Source: Daphnia carinata | Lineage: Eukaryota; Arthropoda; Branchiopoda; Diplostraca; Daphniidae | Direction: 5' to 3' | Assembly: GCF_022539665.2 (NCBI RefSeq) | Contig: NC_081338.1 | Location: 3,533,679 to 3,597,678 of the forward strand | Length of the DNA: 64,000 nt | Shown: piece by piece, positions 40,101-53,852 of the stretch | How the letters are laid out: each line of letters opens with the position of its first letter | How positions within the stretch are numbered: the first letter of the stretch is position 1 | Translations under genes and position numbers: made by a program | The notes under the pieces: model-generated | Database searches by the model: none | What the model was told of the DNA's origin: nothing | Seen by the model: the letters and a program-made list of their open reading frames with translations, nothing else

Positions 40101-40530
40101 AGTGACAACCCGGCCGAGAGACTGGGCTACCAAAAGGGCGAGATCCGTGACATTCAGAAACACAAGTAAGATCCCTCTTATTTTTTGGTTTGTGTTTAAT
40201 ATAAAAAGGAAGATGGTGTAATGATTGATTGCTAAATGATTGTATTTTTTTTTTTTTTTTTTTTATTCTTTTGAATTTGAATTTTGGTTGCGTTCAATCA
40301 CGCGTGATTGGTTGATTGGTACGTGTGCCCCGATTTTTTTTTTTTTTTTTCGTTCGCGGTGCAGGTGGTTTGATGGATTCAACTGGGAGGGTCTACGCAA
40401 TCGGACGCTGACACCGCCCATCATCCCACAAATTCGCAGTGCAATGGACTCGTCTAACTTTGACGAGTACCCGCCCGACATGGACGGCCTACCGCCCGAC
40501 GACGTGTCCGGCTGGGATATCGACTTCTAA
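20853..40530 (+). CDS. for: cGMP-dependent protein kinase I (foraging/PRKG1), alpha-type first exon
   Basis: Cytosolic Ser/Thr kinase activated by cGMP. Exons: 20853-21172, 30172-30338, 32534-32647, 32894-32999, 35667-35730, 36810-36887, 38325-38419, 38546-38692, 38868-39015, 39221-39562, 39658-39914, 40103-40165 and 40365-40530; every join is in phase, giving 688 aa. Domains in order: an N-terminal Leu/Ile zipper (about 1-50) for dimerisation; the pseudosubstrate RAQGISAEP (77-85); cyclic-nucleotide site A ([15 protein letters not shown]); site B ([19 protein letters not shown]); the kinase domain with [27 protein letters not shown], the activation loop [14 protein letters not shown], and the AGC tail ending DVSGWDIDF. 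All catalytic motifs are intact. Introns are long and homopolymer-rich. A second first exon at 27333 gives a beta-type isoform. Confidence 0.96.
21173..27332 (+). repeat. Homopolymer-rich PKG intron between the two first exons
   Basis: About 6.2 kb filled with long A and T runs, for example about 29 T at 22316-22344 and 30 T at 24653-24682. It also has G runs (near 23202-23212 and 24576-24587), (CT)n tracts at about 21569-21604 and 21957-21987, and a TTA repeat near 24411-24429. No further exon is evident. The promoter of the beta exon is expected in its right part. Confidence 0.7.
27333..27757 (+). CDS. for: Alternative beta-type first coding exon of the PKG gene
   Basis: The start codon at 27333 opens a 425-base exon that ends at a GTGAGT donor in the same phase (2) as the alpha first exon, so it can splice to 30172 and produce a 723-aa isoform. 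It encodes a second, more strongly heptad-patterned coiled coil (about residues 8-60), an Ala-rich linker, and a pseudosubstrate KRLAISAEP (104-112). The alpha exon has RAQGISAEP instead. The same contrast distinguishes vertebrate PKG I-beta from I-alpha. The exon is GC-rich within an AT-rich intron, which also marks it as coding. Use of a separate promoter is inferred from position. Confidence 0.85.
27758..30171 (+). repeat. Homopolymer-rich PKG intron before the shared exons
   Basis: About 2.4 kb with many A, T and G runs, a (TTA)n tract at about 29028-29049, a CA tract at 29878-29904 and an (AAAT)n tract near 29272-29291. No coding exon seen. Confidence 0.65.
30339..35666 (+). repeat. Homopolymer-rich PKG introns between site A exons and 35667
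   Basis: Contains the exons at 32534-32647 and 32894-32999; the rest is A/T-run-rich intron with a (GT)n tract at 31979-32004 and about 30 A at 34635-34664. The many open frames here encode only poly-Phe or poly-Lys and are not genes. Confidence 0.65.
35731..38324 (+). repeat. Homopolymer-rich PKG introns around exon 36810-36887
   Basis: Two long introns flank a 78-base exon. They contain (GT)n tracts at about 35947-35968 and 37146-37171, a (CT)n tract near 37858-37890, an AGT repeat at about 36090-36112, and many A/T runs. Nothing else is supported. Confidence 0.65.
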
Positions 40531-41511
40531 GTCAAACTTTTTTTTTTTCTTTTTTCTTCTTCTTCTTCTTGTGTTTTTTTTTTTCTTTTTTTTCTTTTTT
40601 TTCTTCTTTACATCCGCAAAACACGCACGGTACACACATACACACACACGCAAACCCGCCTCATTTTTTGGGGAGGGGGTTTCTATTCAGATCCAATCGA
40701 CAGTTCGACTTTACGTCAAACATTTTTTGTTTTTGTTTTTTTTTTTTGCTCCCAACTGCCCCGAATTTTCTTCTTTGCGTGTCACTTTCTTCAAATCAGT
40801 TTGACTAGTTAATTTTTTTTTTTTTTTTTTTTTTTTGCATTAAAAAAAACACACACACACACCCACACGCCCGTACAGTTCAAAAGAAACGAATGTGGAC
40901 ATGATTTTTTTTTAGTTTTCACATTCACTTATTTTTTTTTTTTTTTTTTTTTTTATGTTTTTTTTTTTTTTCGGTGGGAAATGTCGTCGTTTGCAGAGAA
41001 GGGAAAAAAAAAGAAAGAAATTATTAAGTTGGACAATTAGAGAAAACAAAGAAAAATATTTCATAATTTATCAATTAGTTAAAAAAGACAAACGCAGGCC
41101 TACACACACATACACACGATTTGTTATGTAATATTTTACATATTAGAAGCAATAACCGTTGGGTGCCTTTTCTTTCTTTTTTTTTCTTGTTGTTGTTGTT
41201 GCTGCTGCTGCCCCCCCCCCTCCATTTACTTTCTTTAATTGGAAAAAAAAAAATTATATTATAATATTTCTCGATTGTTGATCGCCAGTTGCAATCATAT
41301 TCCATTTTTCGCCACTCTTTTTCTCGCTCTTGTGTGTTGTACATCCTGCGACAATTCATTTCATTTCGGGGGGGGGGGGGGGGGGGGGGTTAGTTCTTCT
41401 TCTCCTTTCGAAACATTTTTTTTTTCACCTGCGATCGACACAACAACAACAACAAATGGGAGTTATGTAATGCCTTCTTTACCTCTGTTCTCCTTTCTCG
41501 CTCTTCCTCCA

Positions 41512-41544
<33 letters not shown>

Positions 41545-44399
41545 AAATTAACTCACTCACTCGCTCTTGCCTCTCTCTCTCGACATGTCTGCCACACCCT
41601 CAATCGAGACCACACACAGATGGACATATTACACTGCACACACAACCAACCATGTCTCTCCCAGTGACGCAAAAAAAAAAAGATGAAAAAACGAGAGTCC
41701 TGTGTCATCCTGCCTCCCAAAATTTTGTTATATTCGGTGCAAACACCCAAAACAAATGGAAAGAAAATAACGTGAATTTTTTTTGTTTTTTTTTTGTTTT
41801 TGTTTTCGTGTTGAAAGTTCAATGGAAAAAGATTTTAAGATGATAGAGAGAAAGAGAGTCATCCATCACTCGTGCCTTTTTGCCTCTCTCCATCCTCAAA
41901 TCTGCAAAGCCTTATTCGATGTGTTACTTTGTCATTTTTGTTGTCATCAACCTCTATATATTTTTTTTTTTCAACTTGTTTTGCCCTGTCAGAACTGCCT
42001 TTAAAAAAAAAAAAAACCCTGTGAAATTGGAAAGAATTTAATTATCTTCAAATCTTGTTTTTTTTTTTTTTTTTTTCTCCTCTCTCTCTCTGCCTCTTTG
42101 ACATTTGAATTTTGACGCTCTTACAAACGAGTTAAAAAAAAAAAAAATTGGGGAAAAATTGAAGTTTGGACGAGAGCAGAGAGGCCTCGGAGTTGTTGGG
42201 ATAAAAACAAAAAAATTTATTGTAGTTTAAAATAATAATAATTAATAATAATGAAATCTGTTTGTTTTTTTTTGTCCTCCCTTGTTTGTATTATTATTTC
42301 TTTTCTTTTTTTTTTTTTTTCCATCCCTCATTTTAAATAAGAAACAAAAGGTGAACGAAAACTTTTTGGTTTGAGGAGCCAGAGAGAGAGAGAGAGAGAG
42401 AGAAAGATGTGCTGCCTTAAAATATTACCGCCTCTCCCTTAATTCAAAATCTTCTGCGTTTTTTTTTTTTTTTAATATTCTGTATTATTTTTTTTTTTTT
42501 CTTGTGGCTATATCAAGCGTGAAAGACAAAATGTCCCCTGCCCCCCCCCCCCCCCCATTCTTTATCTCTGTTGTTTTTGTAGCAAGTGGTTTATATAACA
42601 GAGGCTATTTGTTCCAATGTGAAAGGAAGGGGAAAAAAATTAAAAAAAAAAAAATCTAATTTTGATGATCCCCCTTTTTTTTTTTTTAAAGAGACAAAAA
42701 AAAAAAGGGAGGAGCATATAATTATATCGGATGAAGAAGAAAACATCAACAGCAAACTAGGCAAAAAAAAAAGCAAAAAAAAAAATCCTCCTCTTCCTTG
42801 TACTAGCAAAAAAAAAAAAAAAAAAGGAAAAAAAACTGCTTTCATACACACACACATTTGTTCATGACTCATGTCTTATTTTTTTTTTTTTTTCTTCTTT
42901 GTAATTTAACTCGGGAAATCTAAAATTAAATTCTTCTTTGACTTGACTTGTTTTTGCAGACAAAAATAGGAACGCCTGTGTAATGAGTTTCTTCGAGTTG
43001 ATGTTTTGGAAAAAAGAAAGAAAAAAAAGAGGGGGCAGGGAAATTAAAAAGTCGTTTTCTGCACACCGTTTGCACGGGGGTTTCGAGTTGACGACTCCCG
43101 AAAAATAAAGACCGGATTCGTTGCTGCAAAAATACCTGATGGTACACGCAAAAGTTTTTGGGATTTCGTTTCTTGCTTTGACGCCCAGTAACGTCATTGG
43201 ACGCAACCGTAGACAGTGTGTGTGTGTGTGTCTGCGTCACGCAACCAAGGAGGCATGCATTTATTTCATTTTTTTTTTTATTACTTTATTATTATTAATT
43301 TGTTTTCTTTGAGAAAGTCAGGGATGAAATTGTTTGTCCCAAATAAACAAAATATGTTAACAGCCGAGTGCGAAATAAGTTATGTATTTTTAAGTGGGTG
43401 ACATTGTTGTGTTTTTTTTGTTTGTTTTTTTTTCATTATTATTTTGTTGTTGGTTGCATTTAATTTGCCTGAAAATTCCAGGTGTTTTCAGCCCAATCTC
43501 CTAATTTGGAAAATACGTTTAATTTTTTCGCGTTTCTTTTTTCCGTTAGATGGCAGCAGAATCGCCGGAATTAAACACACACAAAAAAAAATCGTATTTT
43601 CCCAATACTCTCTCAATGACCGGCTTGTGACTCTCCACAGGCCACTTTTGTGCAGCGTCATTGAATCATTGACTGGAGTACTCAAAATATTGCAGTCACT
43701 TTAACTCACTTTGCTTCGTCATCCTCACAAAGAAGGTCACCCCACGCTTGGCCGGGTTTTATGTATTTATTTTTTTTTTTCCTGAAGACCGTCTTTAGGA
43801 AAATTTGACTTTTTTTTTTTATCGTCATGCAGAGCTCCTTTGTTAGTTAACGCTAATCAAAGTCCATGAGAAACAGTTCTTTTGATACAATCACAAATAG
43901 TACCATTGCTACTCAAAAGATGGCGGTCCTTTTTGGAATTCAAATTGGAAATTTACCTGCAATTCAAACGTCCTTCAATGGCAGGTAACACGTTGCTCAG
44001 AAAATTAAAAATGAACTATTTTTAACTCCATTTTTTTTTTTCTTTCTTAACAGATCATCCGACATTTTCTTAGGTCTTTGGATACGACCCTTGCTATTCT
44101 ACAACAAACGTAAATATTGCTATCACCTATACGTTATCATGGACCACACATCTCTTTTTAAATTATAATCGCTCCCCCTTTGGCAGGACGGCGGGACGCA
44201 GCTGACAACATCAAAATTATTGATGATGTCGACGTTACCATCAGCGTTTAATTCAATAACCGGAGAAGGTGAACGTGCCATAGCGAAACCTTTAGACGCG
44301 CATGCGGCGATGCACGCGAAGCAACACGGTCGATGTTTGCGCTGCTTGCATGAAAGTACTAAACCCATTGGTGCCTTAGTTGCCGCACGAAATCGCAGT
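40531..44399. other. PKG 3' UTR and intergenic low-complexity region
   Basis: About 3.9 kb after the PKG stop, with repeated T, A, G and C runs, including a 22-base G run at 41368-41389 and a C run near 42541-42556, plus (GA)n at about 42383-42402. The simple-sequence density drops after about 43300. No supported gene. An open frame at 43444-43704 has no recognisable domain. Confidence 0.55.
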
Positions 44400-46179
<1,780 letters not shown>

Positions 46180-49100
46180 AGCGATGATTGCATTTCTTTG
46201 ATGTACAGTATATTCGTAATTACGGTAATTTGCATACGATTATTTTCATTATTACTATTCTTTCCATAGAGCCTCTAATTCCTGATTGCCTAGAACGCAA
46301 AACTATAATGAGAACGTTGGCATGTTTATCAAAAATCGAATTTTCTGAATCTAACATAGGCTGTGTGAATACACTCCGACTGACGTATTTTGAAAGATTG
46401 GAGGGCTTAAATAGTTTATAAAACGAAATGAATGCATTGACTTGGGTCTACGCCCACATGTACCGAGAAAGCGGCAGCTTTAACGAAGCTTTTGGTTTAT
46501 TAACTGGGAAAGTTGGGGGCTAACATCGACTCCGACCAGCATTCAGACAACAATGGCAGTTAAAATGATGTTATACGTGGCTGTTAGATGAGCCATACAT
46601 CAAACTGTGACCTGCTAGCTTTGTTTATTTGTGATAGAAATTGCTGTGAAAAATAGGAATCTCTTAAAACTCCGAACAAACACGATAATGCTATGACAAC
46701 TTAAAATTTTATAACTGGGAACTGGTACCTTGAACTATCAAGTTTGTGTGTCCTCGGAAGAGCTACAGCATCAAGTTAATGTGCCAATCGTTATTCAATC
46801 AAAAAGGCACATATTCTTTGTCTTTATACAAAATTTGTTAGGTGTACCCTTCCTCCAGAAGAGGATGAGATCGCATCACGTCCTTCCAACAACCTCGTGG
46901 CTGTATTGGTGTGATTTCTAACCCATCCTTCTGTTTTCCGGGTCTTGCTGGACGTTGAGAGTTTATTGAACTGACCAAAAGGTCACCTACCCCCTTACAG
47001 ACGATGACGTAAACCCACGTGATAAGCCTTAAGCATTCTTCCGTTCGAAGAAAATCGTATAAAGCCGACAGCTACTTGCTTTTACCATTCATTTTCACAC
47101 TGTAGCTGGTCACGTCAAGACTGCTCATCTTCACTGCTTTAGGAATGGTAAGTTCTCACTGAAGCAAATAGTTTTATTAATTTGTTAGTTTTAAGTACGG
47201 ATTATTTTACTTTAAAAAGAAAATTGTTACTTGTATTTTTATGATAGAGATGATGACAGTGGAGATAATTTCCCAATCACCATTGAGCAAAATACGGATC
47301 GAAGTAGAATCTGTGATATTCATGCTACCTGCGGTTCTCGCCCGTTTTGTATTACTCATGTTTAAGAGGTATGAATTTACTGATTTACTGTTTTGTGATG
47401 GTCAATGTGCCTGCGTTTTCTTGTTCACATCGTTGCATTCTATTTCATTTATTTTCGAACGGTGGGCTACTGTAGCTGCAAGCCCTTTAACAACCGGAAC
47501 GAGACCAAGAAAACTTAGAAGTTAGTAGTAGTTCCAGTAAGCAATGCTTGTTCCAGATAGTTTTGGGGTGGTACGTTAAGAGTTTTTGGATATTTACTGA
47601 CGTTCCTTGTTAGTTTTTGATCAAAGGTTAGATTTCTCGGATGGCATTTATATAGCAGGGCGTACAACGGTATTAAGCATGTGAGTTGTTAAAACAGCCG
47701 TGTTTTTGGTTTGCCGTGTTTACAGTCTACTTCCAATAGCTGCCAGTAATTGGGTTAAACGATCTTGTCATAATTGATTTTTCCAATTATGCAAGTCGCT
47801 TAGGCTCCTAGTTTTACTCAGCTTAGTTCCATTGTGTTACAATTAACTTAAACCCGCCGAATGTCGCAACATCCTTCATTTGTAGTCAGTTTTATTTAAG
47901 ACATTCTTGTAGGTGATGGTACTCGATTTTTATTGCCCTTCGTCGTATTATTACCGGGTTTTTGTGAACTTGCGTGTCATGTTTGGCGGTCGAACCAATT
48001 AACCTTGGAGAAGAAAGGGCTTTTACTGATCACGCTACACCAACTAGCAATACTTCTTGAACGAGCAATTGGCAGCATATCTGTTCCCGATTGATCCGAT
48101 ATTACCATATTCGACCATTGAACAAGTAAAGCGCTCATTAAAACGTGCTAGTGTCATTTTTAATCAGAGCACGAGGCTTATATTTCGTTAACGATACTTG
48201 TTTTTTTGTTTATTTTTGTTAATGAGTTGTACGTGCATGAAAACTGTGCCAAAGTAAAGATTTCGGTCATGATTTGGAAACAGTTGCTGTTCGCATGTTT
48301 TAGAAACTCAATTTCAATCATGTGCGTACGTCTAAATGTTTTGAAAAGCGAGGAAAGGATTGCTACCAGAAAAACCCATCGACTGGGCGTGTCTCGGCAA
48401 TCCGTTGCTTGTGTGAAAGAGCTGAGTGGTTTGAGTTTTACGTGGTTCATTGTGTCCTGCTTTTCTTTTTTACTTTTTTTTCCTTGTTTGTTGAAATCAG
48501 AATTTAAACTTTCGTTGTCTTTTATTTTATCCAGCAGCTTGTTGGCGTTTCTCATGGGCCACTTGTTCAAACTTTGTGAGACACCGGAGTTACAGCACAT
48601 GAAAACAACCCTCTATCTTCTGGAACGATGGCGACGCAAGGGCGCTACGGTTTTGCAGCTGCTAGTGGAAATATGTGGAACCAACTGGATTGTGTTAAAG
48701 GTACATACGCAAGTATTGTTCGCTAAAGTTTACTTACGTACTAAATGACGTTTTATTAGGCAGGTATTTATGCTGCAGCAAATTGATTTAATTTGTTAAC
48801 AATAGAAGTTTCCAGACGTGGACTATGTCTTCTGTGCTTAAGGTACAAAAAGGCAACCGACTACGCTTTCGCGTCAGTCGCGGAAAAGTTGGGACTTGAA
48901 AAGGATTCATAATCGGATCAGTTTGTTATATTGGTATGAAATCAATTGCATGAGAAGCGTTGCCTGCAAAATGGTAGGAAAATGTAAAGCATTATATATT
49001 GGATATTATTTGATATTTCAACTCCCAAGAGTGAAAGATTTCTCTAGAATTCGCAATACAGGCGCGGTGTAACTTTCATGTGATTAAAATATTCGCAAAT

Positions 49101-50558
49101 TATGGTGTTGCCTAGCAAGCGAACAATCTTTGAAATGTGGTGATTTTACATATGTGATTCAGAGTTTCGTAGAAGATGCCAGACGTTTATTCTGTTGGAA
49201 CGCTCCGAAATATAAAGACGGGAATGACGTGCTTGAATGGAAAAGTGAGACACAGATCCGATGAAATTTGACCGAGCGACGACAATGTCCAGGAATTAAT
49301 CATGCGCGTCGTCGGGGACAAAGTGTAAGTTGAATGATTTTAATTAAAATCTGTATTGCCTGTACATTCATGTAAGTCTTGATGGAAAAAATTGTGTTTT
49401 TTAAAGTCTATTGCTACTTCCCCGACCGAGAGCAGAAATATGAAACCCAGAGAACTAAGAAATTTAATCAACGATCGTAATCTTTGATAATTTCTTTCTA
49501 CCATTTGAATTCAAATAGGACAAGCGTACGTTCATCTGTTTTACGCGCACTCATCTACGCGTGGCAGTTAACGATCAGCAAAGACATTTAGATACGGTTA
49601 ACAATCTTAAAACGGTTAAGTGCTTGCCATATCTTCAAAATACTGCATGATTTAGTTGTCCAATATGCGTATTAATGTATATATACAACAATAACTTTCA
49701 GATATGCCAGTAACATTCGAAAATACTATTCGTACTCACGCTCAACAGCGTCCCGTACGCGTTTAGGTACAGGTAAAATGTATTATTGTGTAACAGTTGT
49801 ACCGTCTCTGTCGAGTTTACTAGGCCTGCGCAGTTTGTTGAGAACAGGTTTGCTGGGTGTAAAATTGGTATTGAAATGGATTGCGTCTTGGATGGCGTTC
49901 TGTCTAGTTTCGCCGTATATAAGGACATTTATTCATGGCATTAATCAGTGTCTTTTCTTCTTTTAGAAGCAGCACATGCGAGGCGGTCGTTGGCTCCTTA
50001 ACCAAAGTCTCGTCTTTGCCATTTGTGTTTTTCCTCATGTTGGTAGTTGATTATCGGGAGTAAATTGCGCACGTTATTCAACTGGGGGTACAAATGCTTA
50101 AATTCCTATCGTGGCTGACACCCTTACTAGACATTCGCTACTCGCACGAAAACTCAAGTAAGTCGGATGATTTTCATTACTTAATTTGTTCTGTGCAAAA
50201 CGAGGCTGCTTCATTTAGACGCTACTCGCTTGTGTATTTTCGTTATAGTCTGCTTTTGTATCTAAGGTGGTCGTGGCAGGCTTTCAGCTTTTAAGGTTGT
50301 TGATGGGGAAGATGGATAAGAATACGGAATAATAAACCCATATTGCGTATAATTTTTTTACATCAAATCTAGGGCACAGTCTTAAGTAATAAGAGTGAGT
50401 GAAAAGTAATAAGTGTGTTCGTAGCCGAATGCAATCTAACTGTTTTTATTGGTTTCGCCTTTAGAGGTTAAATTAATGTAAACGTGTTTTCATTTTCTTC
50501 AAAAGGCTGTTCCAATTGACACGCATAATAACGAGATGCGTTCGCCTCGGCCAGCTTA
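46180..50558. other. Intergenic / putative 5' region of the CCHamide receptor gene
   Basis: About 4.4 kb of ordinary AT-rich DNA without long homopolymers. No gene model with consistent splicing was found. The 180-codon frame at 48206-48748 has no domain and no codon pattern I trust. A TATA box and possible non-coding first exon lie near 47058-47147 and are listed separately. Confidence 0.5.
47058..47147 (+). promoter_or_regulatory. Candidate TATA promoter and short 5' exon
   Basis: TATAAAG at 47058-47064, an initiator-like TTCATT about 30 bases downstream (near 47088), and then AGGAATG directly followed by a strong GTAAGT donor at 47148. It could be the first, mostly untranslated exon of the CCHamide receptor, splicing to an acceptor such as AAAAG at 50505. 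This linkage is inference. Confidence 0.3.
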
Positions 50559-50559
50559 A
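50536..50559 (+). promoter_or_regulatory. Upstream ORF overlapping the receptor start (TAATG)
   Basis: A 7-codon upstream ORF (MRSPRPA) ends in TAA whose last A is the first base of the receptor's ATG. If the candidate 5' exon at 47147 is spliced to 50506, its terminal ATG lies in the same frame and lengthens the uORF to 17 codons. Translational control by termination-reinitiation is inferred. Confidence 0.4.
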
Positions 50560-52245
50560 TGGCCGGAATAAAGAATGGTGTGATATCCACGATCTCTAGT
50601 CAACAGTTGGAGCTGGAAAATAAAGTGAATGTGTCGTCCAACGGCTACGTCGATTACAGCGAACGGCCGGAGACGTACATTGTGCCACTTCTCTTTGGCG
50701 TCGTCTTCCTGGCTGGCGTCATTGGCAATGGATGTCTCATCATTATCTTTTGCCGTCACAAATCGATGCGCAATCTTCCAAATTTTTACATCTTCAATTT
50801 GGCAGTCGGCGACCTTCTCGTCCTTCTCTGCTCCGTTCCTTTCACGGCGACCATTTACACGTTTGATTCGTGGCCCTATGGTGAGTTCGCCTGCAAAGCC
50901 TCAGAGTTTGCCAAGGTAACCTTTTCCGTTACTTCAACTGAAATAATCTCTGATTTCAGCTACTTATGGTGTACAATAGGATACGTCTGTGGGTGTTTCG
51001 GTCTTCACGCTAACTGCGCTCAGCTTGGACCGGTATACTGCTGTTGTGAAACCGGTCGAATCGTTTGTCACCAACCCCAAATCAAAGCTTTTTATTATCA
51101 TTTGTATTGCATTAATTTGGCTGGCTTCCGTCGGGTTGGCCTTACCAGCTGTACTCTTTTCGCACCTGTTGATCTTGGATGGGGAAGAGATACCTGAGAC
51201 AGAACGTATTCGGGATAGCAACGGGACATTAATGGGCCCAATGTATCATGAGATTTTTATCTGCTATCCATTTCCACTAGAATTTGGTCCTTCTTACGCG
51301 AAGATAGTCGTCGTTAGTCGTTTTCTAATTCATTACTGTTTGCCTCTTCTCGTCATTGGTATATTTTATACGATTATGGCTCGTCATCTCATGCAAAGGT
51401 ATTACATTATTTAAAACTTGAATTTAAAAAATTGCCCTTTGGGTTATATTGGATTTTGTATCGTTAGTGTTCAGGATATTCCAGGCCAGGCTACGCTGGA
51501 ACCCGTCTCGCCTGGACGTTGTCGACAAGCGTCGGAGACATCTAATAATGTACAGTAAAATATATGGCCATATTTAATTCCACTTCACGTCACATAAGCT
51601 GAATTTTTTCATTGATTTTCAAGTAAATTCTAAGGCTTCTAAACTTTTTTTTCATCTTTTGTTACATGTACAAATATGGGCACAATACTAACTCTTCTTG
51701 CATCCATCAGTCGAACAGGAACCGAGAATCTCGTATCAAAGTCGCCAAGATGGTGCAAGTAAGTTTGACGTATAATCTTTACAAACTGGAATCTTTTTCT
51801 GACAATTTTTCTTTTTATCATTTGTTTGTTTCATATATACATCAATCCGGAATTATAGTGCTTCGTCGTTCTGTTTGCCATTTGCTTCTTACCAATGCAC
51901 ATCTTCTTCTTGTGGTTTCATTTCGATCCGAACTCCCGAAAGAATTTCAACCATTTTTGGAACGTTTTCAGGATTTTCGGTTTTGTTTTGGCCTACACCA
52001 ATTCTTGCATCAATCCCATTGCTTTGTACTGTGTCAGTACTAATTTCCGCAAACATTTCAACCGTTTGCTTTGCTGCTGCAATGATGACGATGTCTTCAG
52101 CTCCGGTAGAAGAAGTCGGAGCCTTCGAACCCAATACCGCCGAGATGGTGAACGTTCAGACGTTGAGCTTCGTGACACACGTCCGTACGAGCCCACATTA
52201 TCCTGTCAGCAACCATCTTGCCAATCTAGCGACGAAACGTGTTAA
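50559..52245 (+). CDS. CCHa1-R: CCHamide/bombesin-like neuropeptide receptor
   Basis: Class A neuropeptide GPCR, resembling arthropod CCHamide receptors and, more distantly, vertebrate bombesin receptors; a plasma-membrane protein probably in neuroendocrine or gut tissue. Exons 50559-50915, 50980-51398, 51468-51549, 51711-51758 and 51859-52245 join in phase to 430 aa. N-terminal sequon NVSS is followed by RPETYIVPLLFGVVF. TM1 has the GN motif (AGVIGNGCLIIIF), TM2 FNLAVGDLLVLLCSVPF, the loop-1 region SWPYGEFACK supplies the disulfide Cys, TM3 ends SLDRYTAV, TM6 has CFLPMHIFFLW, and TM7 has NSCINPIALYC. A CCC cluster after helix 8 is a likely palmitoylation site. The first ATG immediately overlaps an upstream ORF stop. 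CCHamide receptor 1 versus 2 cannot be settled. Confidence 0.88.
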
Positions 52246-53104
52246 GTAACTGCTTTTTTCCAATTATAATGGCATTATGATTTTATGTTTTTGTTCGTTT
52301 TGGACGTAGACTTACGCAAAGTTGGTGCCCGCATCACAAATCGAACGGTATAAACCGAAATTGGCCGTTAGAGAGAAAAATATCGCTATTCCATTAACAT
52401 CTATTTTACGTGACGTCTTAATGTCGTGTATTAATGTTGTTGGAACGAACTTTTTTGTACGAAAACGAAGCCGCTCTTAAGGATTACGCTCTACAATTGT
52501 CTGGAATGCGTAAGGTGTGTTAAAGGTATTAGTTCTGGCATAAAATGCCTTTACATAAAATAAGACTATTGATGGTAGAGTATCTTTATGTTATTGTATT
52601 AATTTGAGATTCACTATATTTTAACTAGTATTCTTTGGCCTCTATGTTCTTAGCATCTGTTCTTCATAATTTGCTAAACCCGCTAGAAGCATCACCTTAA
52701 CCTTTAATTGTTTCAAAACCTAAATGAAAAAATCTATTTCAGATGGTAACGCTTTTACTTCAAGTCAAGTTCTTCAAAACAAATGAAGTTGGGTAATTTG
52801 GGTTGACATTAACAGTGATAAGTATAACTGTCGAACAGGAAAAGTTAAAGACGAATTAAATTACAAGTTAGGCGTTTGTGCAACTTTTGTGGCACCCTCT
52901 GTTTGTGCTGGGGTACTGGTTTACAGGGAAAGGTTTTTTTTTATTGATTCAAGGTGACGTTATTGGATTTGTCATTAATTTTATTCAATCTACCCTTTTG
53001 TATATATGTTGTCAACAATATGTACTCCTGCATGGGCTAATTTATTATCTTGATGTTTTATGAAATGTGTATCCTAGAATAGAGTAGGCAGTACTTGAAT
53101 ACTC

Positions 53105-53180
53105 GAGCTTCTCTGCTCAAAATGATAAGGCACCGATCTTCTAAGCTGGGGCTTGCAAATTCGAGTCCGATATAGTTGGA
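53105..53180 (+). pseudogene. Decayed tRNA-Arg(UCU)-like sequence
   Basis: A tRNA-like order is seen: GCTCAAAATGATAAGGC (A-box-like), an anticodon-loop-like CTTCTAA, then a B-box-like GCAAATTCGAGTCC. The acceptor ends do not pair well and the T stem is broken, so it reads as a pseudogene or tRNA-derived repeat. Confidence 0.35.
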
Positions 53181-53325
53181 ATTACTATCAGTGAACGAAA
53201 ATGCTGTTACTTACCTGTGATTTGAACGAGAAATATATCTGATAATACTATTACGTGTCACTTGAGCGAGAAATAAAGCACCCACAGCATTTGTTAATGT
53301 TTCTTTCATGTCCTTTTCATACACG

Positions 53326-53356
53326 AGCCTATTCAAGTTGGTTGAATAGGCTCGGC
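53326..53356. repeat. Perfect 13-bp hairpin
   Basis: CGAGCCTATTCAA is followed after a 5-base loop (GTTGG) by its exact reverse complement. Confidence 0.85.
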
Positions 53357-53671
53357 CATAGATAATGATAGAACAAGACCACAAATTTTACTGCATTCCT
53401 CAATTGACAAAAAAACAGGCGTTCAAAGCCGTTGTATAAAGTCCGACGTAGAAAAGATCACGACAGAATATCCGCAACATCTAGTTAGTTTTTGAAATGG
53501 TTCTTGATTTTTAATTGAGTTGCTGCATCTGCTGGACCGTCCGATTAACTTCCATCTCCTGCACGGCGATGCAAGTCAAACCGGTAAGCACAAAAACATT
53601 GACAAAAAGATTGGTCGGCCAAACAATTAGTCTTACAATTCATATATAAAAATTTAGACTGATATTGCATC

Positions 53672-53743
53672 GGCTCGATGGTCTAGGGGTATGATTCTCG
53701 CTTTGGGTGCGAGAGGTCCCGGGTTCAAATCCCGGTCGAGCCC
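53672..53743 (+). tRNA. tRNA-Pro: tRNA-Pro (anticodon UGG)
   Basis: A 72-base cloverleaf: acceptor GGCTCGA pairs with TCGAGCC, an A box GGTCTAGGGGTATG, anticodon stem CTCGC/GCGAG with loop TTTGGGT (anticodon TGG), and a T arm CCCGGGTTCAAATCCCGG. Discriminator base C. All stems pair. Confidence 0.96.
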
Positions 53744-53852
53744 GGAAGTTTCTTTTTATATTATAACGTTATTTCACTTTTGCAAAAGGGCTTTTCAAAG
53801 CTACGAATGGCTTTTTCCTCTCAAATTTGAATGACTTGAATCGCTATCGTAT

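Larger units (their letters stand above)
52246..53671. other. Intergenic region before the tRNA
   Basis: AT-rich sequence with no supported protein gene. It contains a decayed tRNA-Arg-like sequence (about 53105-53180) and a perfect 13-bp hairpin at 53326-53356, both listed separately. Confidence 0.5.

Noticed and set aside
24500..43000. Many open frames of poly-Phe, poly-Lys or poly-Ser
   Set aside because: They are translations of A/T homopolymers in PKG introns and UTR.
48206..48748. 180-codon open frame
   Set aside because: No domain, no homologous look, AT-rich composition and no splice partner; treated as chance.
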